DNA from: CAIVAT01 sp964455285
GTDB lineage: Bacteria; Bacteroidota; Bacteroidia; Bacteroidales; FEN-979
DNA length: 64,000 nt
Direction: 5' to 3'
NCBI GenBank assembly: GCA_964455285.1
Contig: CAYVVG010000006.1
Span: 26,982-90,981, forward strand
Below the pieces are notes generated by a model, which made no database searches, was not told where the DNA came from, and was given only the letters and a program-made list of their open reading frames with translations. A program made the position numbers and the translations under genes. Shown here one piece after another: positions 45,444 to 53,272 of this stretch (the first letter of the stretch is position 1; each line of letters starts with the position of its first letter).

Positions 45444-45451
45444 TATCTTTG
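45444..45451 (+). promoter_or_regulatory. -7 element of the LuxR-type regulator gene
   Basis: TATCTTTG matches TAnnTTTG, 22 bp before the ATG at 45474, so the regulator can be expressed separately from the kinase. Confidence 0.6.
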
Positions 45452-45473
45452 TGAACCAATCAAGCCTTCCGCC

Positions 45474-46109
45474 ATGCCCGAGGAAATCAGGATCATGATC
45501 GTCGAAGACGACGAACCGGTAAGAGAAGGACTCTGCATCCTGATCAACGGTTCGGAGGGATACCGGTGCGTGGCCGCCTGCCGGTCGGCCGAGGAAGCGC
45601 TGGAACGGTTCGGCGATGCAGCGCCCGGTGTAGTGCTGATGGATATCAACCTCCCCGGGATGAAGGGACCGGAGTGTGTGGTCCACATGAAAAATACCCG
45701 GCCGGAGGTCCAGGTGATGATGCTCACCGTTTTTGAAAACAACGACGATATCTTTCGATCGCTCGAGGCGGGCGCCACCGGATACCTGCTGAAAAAGACC
45801 CCACCCTCGAAACTGCTCGATGCCATCCGCGACCTGGCCGGCGGAGGGTCGCCCATGAGCAGCGAGATCGCCCGCAAAGTGGTGCAGGCTTTCCACCAGC
45901 CGGCTGCGATCCCCTTCCCTGAAGCCAGCCTGACAGCCCGCGAAAACGAGGTCCTGGCTTACCTGGCCAAAGGGTATCTCTACAAGGAGATCGCCGACAC
46001 CCTCTTCATCAGCATCGAAACAGTACGGTCGCACATCCACAGGATCTACCAGAAATTGCAGGTCCGCACCCGCAGCGAGGTGATGCTGAAATACCTCCGC
46101 AAACCCTGA
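45474..46109 (+). CDS. NarL/LuxR-family response regulator
   Basis: The 211-residue regulator has a receiver domain with phospho-acceptor Asp57 (VVLMDINLPG), acidic pocket Glu11-Asp12-Asp13, and a lysine in YLLKKTPP. A LuxR helix-turn-helix follows (LTARENEVLAYLAKGYLYKEIADTLFISIETVRSHIHRIYQKL). It is the clear partner of the HisKA_3 kinase just upstream. The start is the ATG at 45474; an open frame further upstream is only a shadow of the kinase gene. It is the best candidate to bind the repeated dyads at 46124 and 58278. Confidence 0.92.
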   Translation: MPEEIRIMIVEDDEPVREGLCILINGSEGYRCVAACRSAEEALERFGDAAPGVVLMDINLPGMKGPECVVHMKNTRPEVQVMMLTVFENNDDIFRSLEAGATGYLLKKTPPSKLLDAIRDLAGGGSPMSSEIARKVVQAFHQPAAIPFPEASLTARENEVLAYLAKGYLYKEIADTLFISIETVRSHIHRIYQKLQVRTRSEVMLKYLRKP

Positions 46110-46123
46110 TCCCCCGTTGAAAT

Positions 46124-46145
46124 TCACACCAACGTGTGATTGACC
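46124..46145 (+). promoter_or_regulatory. Dyad element, copy 1 (TCACAC-CAAC-GTGTGA)
   Basis: Perfect 6-bp arms with a 4-base spacer at 46124-46139, followed by TTGACC. The whole 22-bp stretch is identical to 58278-58299. The dyad centre is exactly 35 bp upstream of the centre of a weak -7 element (GACCTTTG, 46163-46170) for the gene at 46192. The placement suits an activator. Confidence 0.7.
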
Positions 46146-46191
46146 CGCAACCGGGCGCTCGCGACCTTTGCGGATCATTCAAAACTCCCCT

Positions 46192-48132
46192 ATGAAAAAG
46201 AAATTCACCGCACGGGTGACACAGATCATGCTCGCCCTGATTTGCCTGCTGGGCGCCGGAACCGCCCTGGCGGGGGGTCCGTCGTTCAGGGAACTGCAAA
46301 AAGTCAGGCTCCCGTTCACCCCCTCGACGCACTGGTACACCCACACCGACGATTTTCACTGGTTCCTCTGCTCGACCAAAGCCGATATGCTCATGCTCGA
46401 CGGTGTCACCGGCAAGATCCTGTGGCAAAAGAACTTCGAAAAGGATTTCGGCAATAAGAAATTCGCCAACCAGCACTGGAACAAGGTGGCCAACGTGATC
46501 CTGGTTTATGATGAAGACACGAAGAAAGGCATTGCCGTCAAGTACTTCATCGACGGGAAGAACGGAAACCTGCTGTGGAGCAGCGACAAGTACATCTCCG
46601 GCCTTGGCGATTACGAGCTTTCCGAAGGGTTTTCCAACTATTACGATGCCCCCACCAACGGAGTCCTGCTGCCCACCCGCGGAAGCGTCGACCTGGTGAA
46701 CGTCACCACCGGGAAACCGGTCTGGAGCGTCCCCGTCACCGTCGAGGGCAAGGGAAAAGGATTCGACTGTTTCATCATGAAGTACTATGACCTGGTGCGG
46801 ATCGACTCCAAAGAGAGTGTCGCGTATTACACCGTCGCCGACGGCAAGCCGGTATCGGACACCGAACCCTATTTCAACCGGAAAAAATTCCTGGCGAACC
46901 AGGCACATGCCCGCCTGATCGACCTTCCCGACAAGGGCATGTACGTGATGATGATGACCGAAGGGAACCGGGCATTCCGGGCTTTTACGGGCATCGATCT
47001 CCCAAAGACGGAGGTCACCTTCATGGGGGTGGACGCGAAAACCGACAAGACCCTCTGGACGAAAAAGTATCCCATGATGTGCGCGATCAACTGGGTGAAC
47101 CGGTACGAGCACTTCATCCGGATGGTTTATGAGGATGGCCGGATCTTCGTGGAACACAACCCCGGTCCAAAACCAAATACGGGACTGACCGTGATAGACC
47201 CAGCAAACGGGAATATCCTGTGGGAAGCCTCCTTCAAAGCCAGCGAGGTGAAGTCCTCGGGGCTCACCAAAAACCTGACCACCCCCTTCCCGGCTCCCGA
47301 TCCCCTGACCGTGGACGGGAAAACCTTTGTGGTCAATAAAGTTAAAAACATCGTTTCCTGCTATGAAGCGGCAAGCGGCAAAAAACTCTGGGATTCGGAA
47401 GATTTCCCCGATGCACAGAAGATTCCGTCGCTGATCTGTACCGACGGGGTTCTGATCATGGGACATGGCGGCGGAGCGAAGAAATGCGCCAGCATCATCC
47501 AGGACAAAGGACCGAACATCGAACGTTACGAGTACAACAACAAGGACAAGTACGGGGTGATCGCCTACGATGCGGCAACCGGTAAAGTGATCTGGAGCCA
47601 CGAAACCATTGAAAAGAAAGTGAAGGACAAGTTCGACCTCCTGGCAGGTCTCCGGCTGATCGACGGAAAGCTGTACTGCGCCACCGACCGCAACCTGTTC
47701 GTGATGAACCCGAAAACCGGCGATGTGCTGAACACCATTCCCGTGGCAGCCGAAAAGCTGGGCGATGCCTGGAGCATGATCTGGTTCCCGGAGGTGGGAA
47801 AGCTCGTCCTCAACTGCGAAAAGGGGATCGTGAAGATCGATCCGAAGGCGATGAAGATCGAAGGCAGGGTGGAGGTGCCGACCTTCCCGATGTTCCTTCC
47901 GTCGGAAGACATGAAGTGGGACGACGATTACCGGGATTATGCCCTCTTCACCAAAGGCGACGGCACCAAGATGGAGCTGAAGGAGTGGGCCGCCATTGAC
48001 CTTGACCGGATGACGGTGCGGGGGTTTGAAGATGCGAAGATCATGGGTTACGACATCCCGCATTTCAGTGATGGCGCCGAAATGTACTACAAGGTCGACG
48101 GCGCTGAGATCACCGTCTTTTCCATACAATAA
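46192..48132 (+). CDS. Exported PQQ-like beta-propeller protein
   Basis: The 646-residue protein has a signal peptide (ends TALAGG) and repeated PQQ-like blades: DGVTGKILWQK, DGKNGNLLWSS, DPANGNILWEA, AASGKKLWDSE and DAATGKVIWSH. It lacks the full cofactor site set expected of a quinoprotein dehydrogenase and has no recognisable T9SS tail. A periplasmic binding or scaffold role is possible; the function is unknown. The ATG at 46192 is chosen, as upstream TTG overlaps the -7-like GACCTTTG. The dyad at 46124 suggests control by the adjacent two-component system. Confidence 0.8.
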   Translation: MKKKFTARVTQIMLALICLLGAGTALAGGPSFRELQKVRLPFTPSTHWYTHTDDFHWFLCSTKADMLMLDGVTGKILWQKNFEKDFGNKKFANQHWNKVANVILVYDEDTKKGIAVKYFIDGKNGNLLWSSDKYISGLGDYELSEGFSNYYDAPTNGVLLPTRGSVDLVNVTTGKPVWSVPVTVEGKGKGFDCFIMKYYDLVRIDSKESVAYYTVADGKPVSDTEPYFNRKKFLANQAHARLIDLPDKGMYVMMMTEGNRAFRAFTGIDLPKTEVTFMGVDAKTDKTLWTKKYPMMCAINWVNRYEHFIRMVYEDGRIFVEHNPGPKPNTGLTVIDPANGNILWEASFKASEVKSSGLTKNLTTPFPAPDPLTVDGKTFVVNKVKNIVSCYEAASGKKLWDSEDFPDAQKIPSLICTDGVLIMGHGGGAKKCASIIQDKGPNIERYEYNNKDKYGVIAYDAATGKVIWSHETIEKKVKDKFDLLAGLRLIDGKLYCATDRNLFVMNPKTGDVLNTIPVAAEKLGDAWSMIWFPEVGKLVLNCEKGIVKIDPKAMKIEGRVEVPTFPMFLPSEDMKWDDDYRDYALFTKGDGTKMELKEWAAIDLDRMTVRGFEDAKIMGYDIPHFSDGAEMYYKVDGAEITVFSIQ

Positions 48133-48150
48133 GTACCCGCCCCCCCCAAT

Positions 48151-48191
48151 CCCGTCCGGCCTTACCTGCGGCAGGTAACCGGCGGGACGGG
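48151..48191. terminator. GC-rich hairpin after the PQQ-like gene
   Basis: Outer arms CCCGTCC (48151-48157) and GGACGGG (48185-48191) surround a perfect inner palindrome TTACCTGC-G-GCAGGTAA (48162-48178). It lies 18 bp after the stop codon. There is no T-run, so it may be a transcript-stabilising hairpin or a repeat rather than a classical terminator. Confidence 0.45.
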
Positions 48192-48234
48192 GCGGCTGCG
48201 GCCGGGAGGAGGGCGACTCCTTACCATCTTTGAT

Positions 48235-48242
48235 TACCTTTG
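48235..48242 (+). promoter_or_regulatory. -7 element of the DmeF-like CDF gene
   Basis: TACCTTTG matches TAnnTTTG, 78 bp upstream of the ATG at 48321. Confidence 0.45.
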
Positions 48243-48320
48243 TAGCCTTTTTCATCCCCGCTGGACAGGAATTTCAGCTCCCCGGAATCCCGGCAAAGGA
48301 TGCAATGGACTTGAACGATT

Positions 48321-48965
48321 ATGAGCAAGGAGACGCAAGCAGCCCGGTTTGAGAGGCGCAGCCGCACGATCGTCCTCATCACGGCAGTTACGATGGCGGT
48401 GGAGATCTGGGCCGGTTACCTCACCCGGTCGATGGCCCTGCTGGCCGACGGGTGGCACATGGGCTCGCACGTATTTGCCCTCGGCCTGACCTGGCTGGCT
48501 TATGTCGTCGCCCGCCGGCTGGAACGTTCGCGGCGATACGATTTCAACCGCGATAACCTGCTGGCCCTGGCCGGATTTACCAGCGCGATGGTCCTGCTGG
48601 GGTTTGCCTTTCTGGTAGGCTGGGAGTCGGTCGGCCGGCTGCTCTCACCCTACCCGGTCCGTTACCGCGAAGCGATCCTCGTGGCTGTGATCGGCCTGGC
48701 GGTCAACATAATTTGCGCCTGGTTCCTGCATCACGACCATCATCACCACGATCATAACATCCGGGCTGCCTACCTGCACGTCATGGCCGATGCCCTGACC
48801 AGCGTTTCGGCCATCCTCGCACTCACCTTCGGCTGGTATTTCGGACTGCCCGAACTCGATGCCGTCGGCGGGATCATCTGCACCCTGGTCATCTTCAAAT
48901 GGAGTTTCAACCTGATCCGCGACACAGGCCGGTCTCTGATCGGGCTGAAGGGATCGACCCGCTGA
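48321..48965 (+). CDS. CDF metal exporter, DmeF-like, without C-terminal domain
   Basis: The 214-residue protein has six membrane segments and the DmeF-type metal-site motif LLADGWHMGSHV in helix 2, with HVMADALTSV in helix 5. A His-rich loop (HHDHHHHDH) joins helices 4 and 5, as in cobalt, nickel or zinc exporters. It stops soon after helix 6, so the usual cytoplasmic dimerisation domain is missing. The reading frame ends in a normal stop with no sign of frameshift. The short form may be natural. Confidence 0.85.
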   Translation: MSKETQAARFERRSRTIVLITAVTMAVEIWAGYLTRSMALLADGWHMGSHVFALGLTWLAYVVARRLERSRRYDFNRDNLLALAGFTSAMVLLGFAFLVGWESVGRLLSPYPVRYREAILVAVIGLAVNIICAWFLHHDHHHHDHNIRAAYLHVMADALTSVSAILALTFGWYFGLPELDAVGGIICTLVIFKWSFNLIRDTGRSLIGLKGSTR

Positions 48966-48973
48966 AACAGTCT

Positions 48974-50392
48974 CTACTTCCTGACGATCTTCAGGGTTTC
49001 GGCTCCGGATGCCGTCCGGATGCGGCAATAGTAAACACCGCAAGGCAGGTCGGCTACGGAAAACTCATTCCTCGCCCCGGCAGGGAAGGCGAAATGTTTC
49101 CATATCCCGCCACGGATGTCATAGATATCCGCCATGCAAGGCCCTGTTTTCGTTTCTCCCTGTGCTTCCAGCACCAGCAAGCCCTCCGTCGGGTTCGGGT
49201 AGATCCTGAAGATTTTTCCTGCTGAAACATCCTGTGAAAGATCCGGAGTCATAGCCGGCATTCCTGCTTCCGGTGACTTCGAAGCCGGGCAATAGCGGCA
49301 TGAGGAGGTGATCCGGCAGTCAAGGTGCCCTCCGGCAAACGCGTGAAGTCCGGGAAGCATCCGGATCTCCCGGCCAGCGATAAAGGTAGCGTCTCCTCCC
49401 GGGCTTACCACCAGCGTCGAACCGTTGCCGGCCAGGGTAAGGGTCAGGCCCGCATCGCCGCAAAACGGCTGGCCCGTTCCGACGGTTACATTGGTCACCT
49501 GGTTGAGAGAATCCGGCGGGTTATTGATCGCGACGGGCAGAACAGTTGCCGTTGCAGCCGCACAACCCTGGGGCGATGTATAACCGGCGGAGATCCACTG
49601 GCTTCCCGCAACCGGCCAGTTTACCGTCACCGCATTGGTTCCGGCACCCGACTGGATAGAGCCGCCGGGCGACACCGACCACTGGTAGGCTGACATTCCC
49701 GCCTCGGTCTGGTAAACCACACCCAGTGTACCCGGGCAAAGGGTGTCTTCCCCAATGATCGCCGGAACGGGAGCGGGATGGATGGTTACACTGTGCATCA
49801 CGGAATCGAAACAACCGTTATTATCCGTCACCGTCAGGATCACGGGGTAAGTGCCGGCATTGGCGAAGGTATGGTTGAAGTTCAGGCTCGCCGGCCATAC
49901 CGCGATCAGAGGCGGAGTGCCATCGCCCCATTCCCATCTCCATTGGTTGATGAAACCCATTCCGTTCGACACCGAGAAATCGGTAAAGGGGATCAGCTGG
50001 TCCTCGCAGGTAGGGGTGAACATCACCATAAACGCCGCGATCGGAGGGGCGTTGACCCAGATGTTCAGGGTGGATGACAGGGGGCCTCCCGTGAAGGTGA
50101 CTGTCCGCGATACGGTATAAAATCCCCCGATAGGATAGTGATGCACCGGATAAACCGGGAAAGTCACCGGAGGAAGGAAGGTGGTGACGGTCCCGTCGCC
50201 GAAATCCCAGGTCTCGGAAAGGATCGTCCCGCCCGGAGGGGCCGGGTAGAAATGAAGTGAGTCGTGCTGGCAACGCGGTGAATCAGAGGTAAACTGAGCT
50301 GTTTGGGCAGGCAGCGTGAGACCGGAGAGCAAGGTGACGCAAAAGAGAACCAGGTTCCGGGTCAAGGGTGGGATCGGTTTTCGGAGGATCAT
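48974..50392 (-). CDS. T9SS-secreted PKD-domain protein
   Basis: From the ATG at 50392 the product is 472 residues. It has a signal peptide (ends LPAQ), PKD domains (SETWDFGDGTVTTF and QWRWEWGDGTPPLI are typical), an Ig/PKD-like third domain (AYQWSVSPGG), a spacer rich in beta structure and a T9SS sorting domain (IYPNPTEGLLVLEAQ ... ETLKIVRK). It is an extracellular protein of unknown binding function. An open frame upstream of 50392 lacks a signal and overlaps the promoter at 50423, so it is not used. It is divergent from the esterase gene. Confidence 0.82.
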   Translation of the reverse strand: MILRKPIPPLTRNLVLFCVTLLSGLTLPAQTAQFTSDSPRCQHDSLHFYPAPPGGTILSETWDFGDGTVTTFLPPVTFPVYPVHHYPIGGFYTVSRTVTFTGGPLSSTLNIWVNAPPIAAFMVMFTPTCEDQLIPFTDFSVSNGMGFINQWRWEWGDGTPPLIAVWPASLNFNHTFANAGTYPVILTVTDNNGCFDSVMHSVTIHPAPVPAIIGEDTLCPGTLGVVYQTEAGMSAYQWSVSPGGSIQSGAGTNAVTVNWPVAGSQWISAGYTSPQGCAAATATVLPVAINNPPDSLNQVTNVTVGTGQPFCGDAGLTLTLAGNGSTLVVSPGGDATFIAGREIRMLPGLHAFAGGHLDCRITSSCRYCPASKSPEAGMPAMTPDLSQDVSAGKIFRIYPNPTEGLLVLEAQGETKTGPCMADIYDIRGGIWKHFAFPAGARNEFSVADLPCGVYYCRIRTASGAETLKIVRK

Positions 50393-50422
50393 GGGGAAGA
50401 AAGTTTCTGTGTCGGGGACTTC

Positions 50423-50430
50423 AAATATAA
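50423..50430 (-). promoter_or_regulatory. -7 element of the PKD protein gene
   Basis: The minus strand reads TATATTTG, matching TAnnTTTG, 30 bp upstream of the ATG at 50392. Confidence 0.55.
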
Positions 50431-50472
50431 GATAAACTTGCATATGACTCCTCTCTCCTTCACCGGAAATCG

Positions 50473-50480
50473 TAGCTTTG
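50473..50480 (+). promoter_or_regulatory. -7 element of the esterase gene
   Basis: TAGCTTTG matches TAnnTTTG, 29 bp before the ATG at 50510. Confidence 0.55.
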
Positions 50481-50509
50481 CAGCACCAATTATACCAGGC
50501 GAACTTCCC

Positions 50510-51439
50510 ATGACCAGCACGAAAAGCAGGCTCGTCAACTTCCTCCTGCGCAACCGGCATCTTTTACAGGGCCGGTTCCGAAAAGAGGTTTATACCATGG
50601 CAACCTCCATCCCCGCCTTCCGCGGGCAATGCGAGCAAGGGGCCGCCCGCTTCGGCAAGGTCCCCGGCGGGATCGTCGTGAAGCCGGTTGAATTCCGCGG
50701 GATCAAAGCCGAGTGGCTCATTCCCGCCGGTTCCGATCCGGCAAAGGTGATCCTTTATGTCCATGGGGGAGGCTACGTTTCCGGGTCGTGCAGCGACCAT
50801 CGCGGCATCGTGGCCAGGTTCGCCCTGCGTTGCGGGGTCACTTGCCTGTTGTATGAATACCGCCTCGCCCCCGAGCATCCTTACCCTGCCGCCCTCGACG
50901 ACTCGGTGGCGGTCTGTTCCGCATTGCTGGCGCAAGGTTTTCAGCCGGAAAACATTCTTGTCGCCGGCGAATCGGCGGGGGGAGGATTGGCCCTGGCCCT
51001 GCTGCTCGCGCTGAAAGAACGGAAGATCATCCTGCCGGTGGCCGCGGTCGCCCTCTCGCCCTGGACCGACCTCACCTGTTCGGGCGACTCCTACCGGACG
51101 AAGAACCGGTACTCGCTGGCCCCGATGAACTCCTGGACTGTTTTCAGTAAACACTACGCCGGCGATCATGATCCGGCCGACCCGCTGATCTCCCCGCTGT
51201 TCGGTGACCCGGCGGGGCTGCCCCCGCTCTATATCAACGCCGGCACCGACGACGAGTTGTTCGACGACGGGGAGCGGTTTTCCCGGAAAGCGAAAGAGGC
51301 GGGAGTCGATGTGACCTGGCGGCCCGGCGAAGGGCAGGTGCACTGCTACCCTCTGCTGGCCCCCCTGTTTCCCGAAGCGACAGAGGCGATGGACGAGATT
51401 GTGGAGTTCGTGAAAAGGAGGCTGGAGAGACGCGATTAA
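50510..51439 (+). CDS. Alpha/beta hydrolase, hormone-sensitive-lipase-like esterase
   Basis: The 309-residue protein belongs to esterase family IV. The oxyanion-hole motif HGGG is at residues 85-88, the nucleophile elbow GESAGGG has Ser155, and the acid and histidine are in NAGTDDELFDD and GQVHCYPLL. It has no signal peptide, so it acts in the cytoplasm on small esters; the substrate is unknown. The ATG at 50510 is preferred, since frames further upstream lie before the promoter. The last codons and the stop fall inside a REP-like palindrome (51426-51449). Confidence 0.88.
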   Translation: MTSTKSRLVNFLLRNRHLLQGRFRKEVYTMATSIPAFRGQCEQGAARFGKVPGGIVVKPVEFRGIKAEWLIPAGSDPAKVILYVHGGGYVSGSCSDHRGIVARFALRCGVTCLLYEYRLAPEHPYPAALDDSVAVCSALLAQGFQPENILVAGESAGGGLALALLLALKERKIILPVAAVALSPWTDLTCSGDSYRTKNRYSLAPMNSWTVFSKHYAGDHDPADPLISPLFGDPAGLPPLYINAGTDDELFDDGERFSRKAKEAGVDVTWRPGEGQVHCYPLLAPLFPEATEAMDEIVEFVKRRLERRD

Positions 51440-51464
51440 TCGCGTCTCTTTAATCGCGTCTCTA
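51426..51464. repeat. REP-like palindrome with extra half-site
   Basis: A perfect 24-bp palindrome (arms AGAGACGCGATT / AATCGCGTCTCT) spans 51426-51449. It is followed by a further half-copy TTAATCGCGTCTCTA (51450-51464). The esterase stop codon TAA is the centre of the first palindrome. It belongs to the same family as the copy at 51780-51807. Confidence 0.9.
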
Positions 51465-51489
51465 TATTATCGTGTTGGCTACCCCATCA

Positions 51490-52125
51490 TCACTGATCTT
51501 TCCCGGGTTGACAAATTTCGGCGTTATGTAATTTGTCAATCGTCCAACATTCAGGATTTGATCTTATGTAATGGCTGATTCGTTCATATTCGGTTTCATT
51601 TCTGATGATATGGTCATAAAACCGGGCTTGCCATCCGAAATCAGGGCAGATTTGCCTTATTTCAAATTTGCAGCGCCCTTTATACCATCGGATAACACGG
51701 GATATATTCCGGTGTAACATGGGGTTGTTCATCCCGGTAATACCGCCTGTTTTCTGATGCCCGGATGACGAATCCTCCTGTAGAGACGCGATTAATCGCG
51801 TCTCTACGACGGGTGGTTCATCGTGTTCCGTTACCGCCGGTGAAACCCCCATGAAATCATTTATGATCAATATGCCATGCACATGATTGGGCATCACCAC
51901 GAACGCCCCCAATTCAATAAAACCGAATTGTCGGGGAATCTGATACCAGTATTTTTCTGCCAATAGCCCCTCATTGTTTGCCTGCAGCCTGTGGCCCACA
52001 ATTTCACCAAAAAAACGTATGCGGGATGCCGTGCAAATCGTTACAAAATAAGCTGCCTCATTGGAATAATCCCACCATTGCGCACGAGACGACGGGATAC
52101 GGTATTTATTTTGAAATTTTTCCAC
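51490..52125 (-). CDS. REP-associated tyrosine transposase (RAYT, Y1 family)
   Basis: The 211-residue protein is of the IS200-like Y1 family that nicks single-stranded REP DNA. It shows YFVTICTASRIRFFG, the metal-binding HUH motif HVH (residues 81-83 in VVMPNHVHGILI), and the C-terminal WQARFYDHIIRNETEYERISHYIRSNPE. The likely catalytic tyrosine is Tyr148 or Tyr170. Residues 106-116 (VVETRLIASLQ) are encoded by a complete 28-bp REP palindrome, in frame and without a stop. The start is GTG. Composition is less GC-rich than the flanks, as expected for a mobile gene. Confidence 0.88.
   Translation of the reverse strand: MEKFQNKYRIPSSRAQWWDYSNEAAYFVTICTASRIRFFGEIVGHRLQANNEGLLAEKYWYQIPRQFGFIELGAFVVMPNHVHGILIINDFMGVSPAVTEHDEPPVVETRLIASLQEDSSSGHQKTGGITGMNNPMLHRNISRVIRWYKGRCKFEIRQICPDFGWQARFYDHIIRNETEYERISHYIRSNPECWTIDKLHNAEICQPGKDQ
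51780..51807. repeat. REP-like palindrome inside the RAYT gene
   Basis: A perfect 28-bp palindrome with arms GTAGAGACGCGATT and AATCGCGTCTCTAC lies within the linker between the HUH motif and the C-terminal part of the transposase. It matches the copy at 51426-51449 and extends it by GT and AC at its ends, so each strand begins with GTAG, the tetranucleotide typical of REP ends. Confidence 0.92.
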
Positions 52126-52176
52126 GGTTTAACCAAATTGCAAGGAAGTTATGCCCCACCCTCCGAAATCACAGAT

Positions 52177-52199
52177 CCCTGCCTGCCGGTCAGGCAGGG
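52177..52199. terminator. Hairpin between RAYT and DUF5131 genes
   Basis: CCCTGCCTG and CAGGCAGGG form a 9-bp stem with a CCGGT loop. It is followed by a 16-bp sequence (52199-52214) also found at 34993-35008. The region 52126-52396 has no gene that can be supported. Confidence 0.45.
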
Positions 52200-52396
52200 T
52201 TAATCGATTGTTCGGGTATTCATGAGGGGCCGCTCCTTTGGTTTTCTATCAGCAAATTTTATAAAGCGGGATTTATGATCAACCCTCCTTTATCGACCGG
52301 TCGCCCAGAGATGCTCATCCCAGGCTTTTTTGACTTTCTGTTACGAATTGCCTTCGACGATCCTGATTTCATCAGCCGTCATCCTTGTGCCAAAAC

Positions 52397-53119
52397 TTAT
52401 GAAGCGCCGGCAAGATCGATCCCCGCCCTCGCCGCCTGCACATGCTGCTTGTTTCGGGGAACGGCATACATACGCCCGTCCTTGACAAATTTCGCCCCGG
52501 TCTGCTTGAAGTGGAACGCGACGCCGGCATCCCGGCACTGGTCGCGCAAGGCCACCACCCAATCGTAATGGCAGGGACGCGCCTCCTCCCCCGACTCCCC
52601 TCCCGCCACAACCGATTCGATCGACGGGCCTAACCAACGGGACACATCGACCGGGCCCAGCAGGGGCTCGCAGATGATGTATTTGTGCCGGATGGGAAGG
52701 CCTGCGAAAACAGGAAGGCGACGGTCGGCCATCGCCTGGTTCTCGCAGGTCACCCCGACGGTCACATGCTCCCAGCCTTCGCCCCAGTCGGGAGGAATGC
52801 ACACTTGAAACCGTTCGATCCGTTTGGTGATGAGAAAAAAGGATAGATCCTGCCTGATCCGCATCATCTGCCATGCGTCACCGCGCCATTCATCCGCCTC
52901 TTCGAGGAAGAAGTCGGAGGAGAAACAGGTGTAAACGGTCTCCCCCGGCGGGACCTTGAACGCACCTTTCCGGTTGCGTTTGACGGGCAGCCGGAAGTCG
53001 GCGGTCTTCCGTACCACCGACGCATCGCGGTCGAATCCGGCGTCGATGCGGTACACATAGCAGTTCCGGCAGCCTTCGCTGATCTTGCGGCATCCGTGCC
53101 AGAGGTTCCAGGTGGGCAT
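52397..53119 (-). CDS. DUF5131 (phage Gp37/Gp68) family protein
   Basis: The 240-residue protein opens with MPTWNLWHGCRKISEGCRNCYVYR, the three-cysteine signature (Cys10, Cys17, Cys20) of the family. It continues with TCFSSDFFLEEADEWR, FFLITKRIERF and VAGGESGEEARPCHYDW, all typical of it. The spacing suggests an iron-sulfur cluster and a radical-SAM-like barrel; the reaction is unknown. The family is frequent in phages and mobile islands. The ATG at 53119 is used, as an upstream TTG lies in the -7 element. Confidence 0.85.
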   Translation of the reverse strand: MPTWNLWHGCRKISEGCRNCYVYRIDAGFDRDASVVRKTADFRLPVKRNRKGAFKVPPGETVYTCFSSDFFLEEADEWRGDAWQMMRIRQDLSFFLITKRIERFQVCIPPDWGEGWEHVTVGVTCENQAMADRRLPVFAGLPIRHKYIICEPLLGPVDVSRWLGPSIESVVAGGESGEEARPCHYDWVVALRDQCRDAGVAFHFKQTGAKFVKDGRMYAVPRNKQHVQAARAGIDLAGAS

Positions 53120-53128
53120 AGTAAGGAA

Positions 53129-53136
53129 CAAAGATA
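53129..53136 (-). promoter_or_regulatory. -7 element of the DUF5131 gene
   Basis: The minus strand reads TATCTTTG, matching TAnnTTTG, 10 bp before the ATG at 53119, so the leader is only a few bases. Confidence 0.55.
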
Positions 53137-53272
53137 CGGGGAGTTTGGAATGTAACCTTTTTTACAGGCAGTTCTGATGGACAGGCGGAAAGCGGAAAAA
53201 CGTTCTGACGCGACAGCAGATTTGCAATTTGCCCGGTTTTTTCATATCTTTATCATCTAAATATATTGATAT

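Noticed and set aside
46009..48255. A 748-codon minus-strand frame
   Set aside because: It is antisense to the response regulator end and the PQQ-like propeller gene. Its composition is typical of a shadow frame.
51978..52568. A plus-strand frame of 196 codons between RAYT and DUF5131
   Set aside because: It runs through a hairpin and antisense to the ends of both genes, with no recognisable motif.
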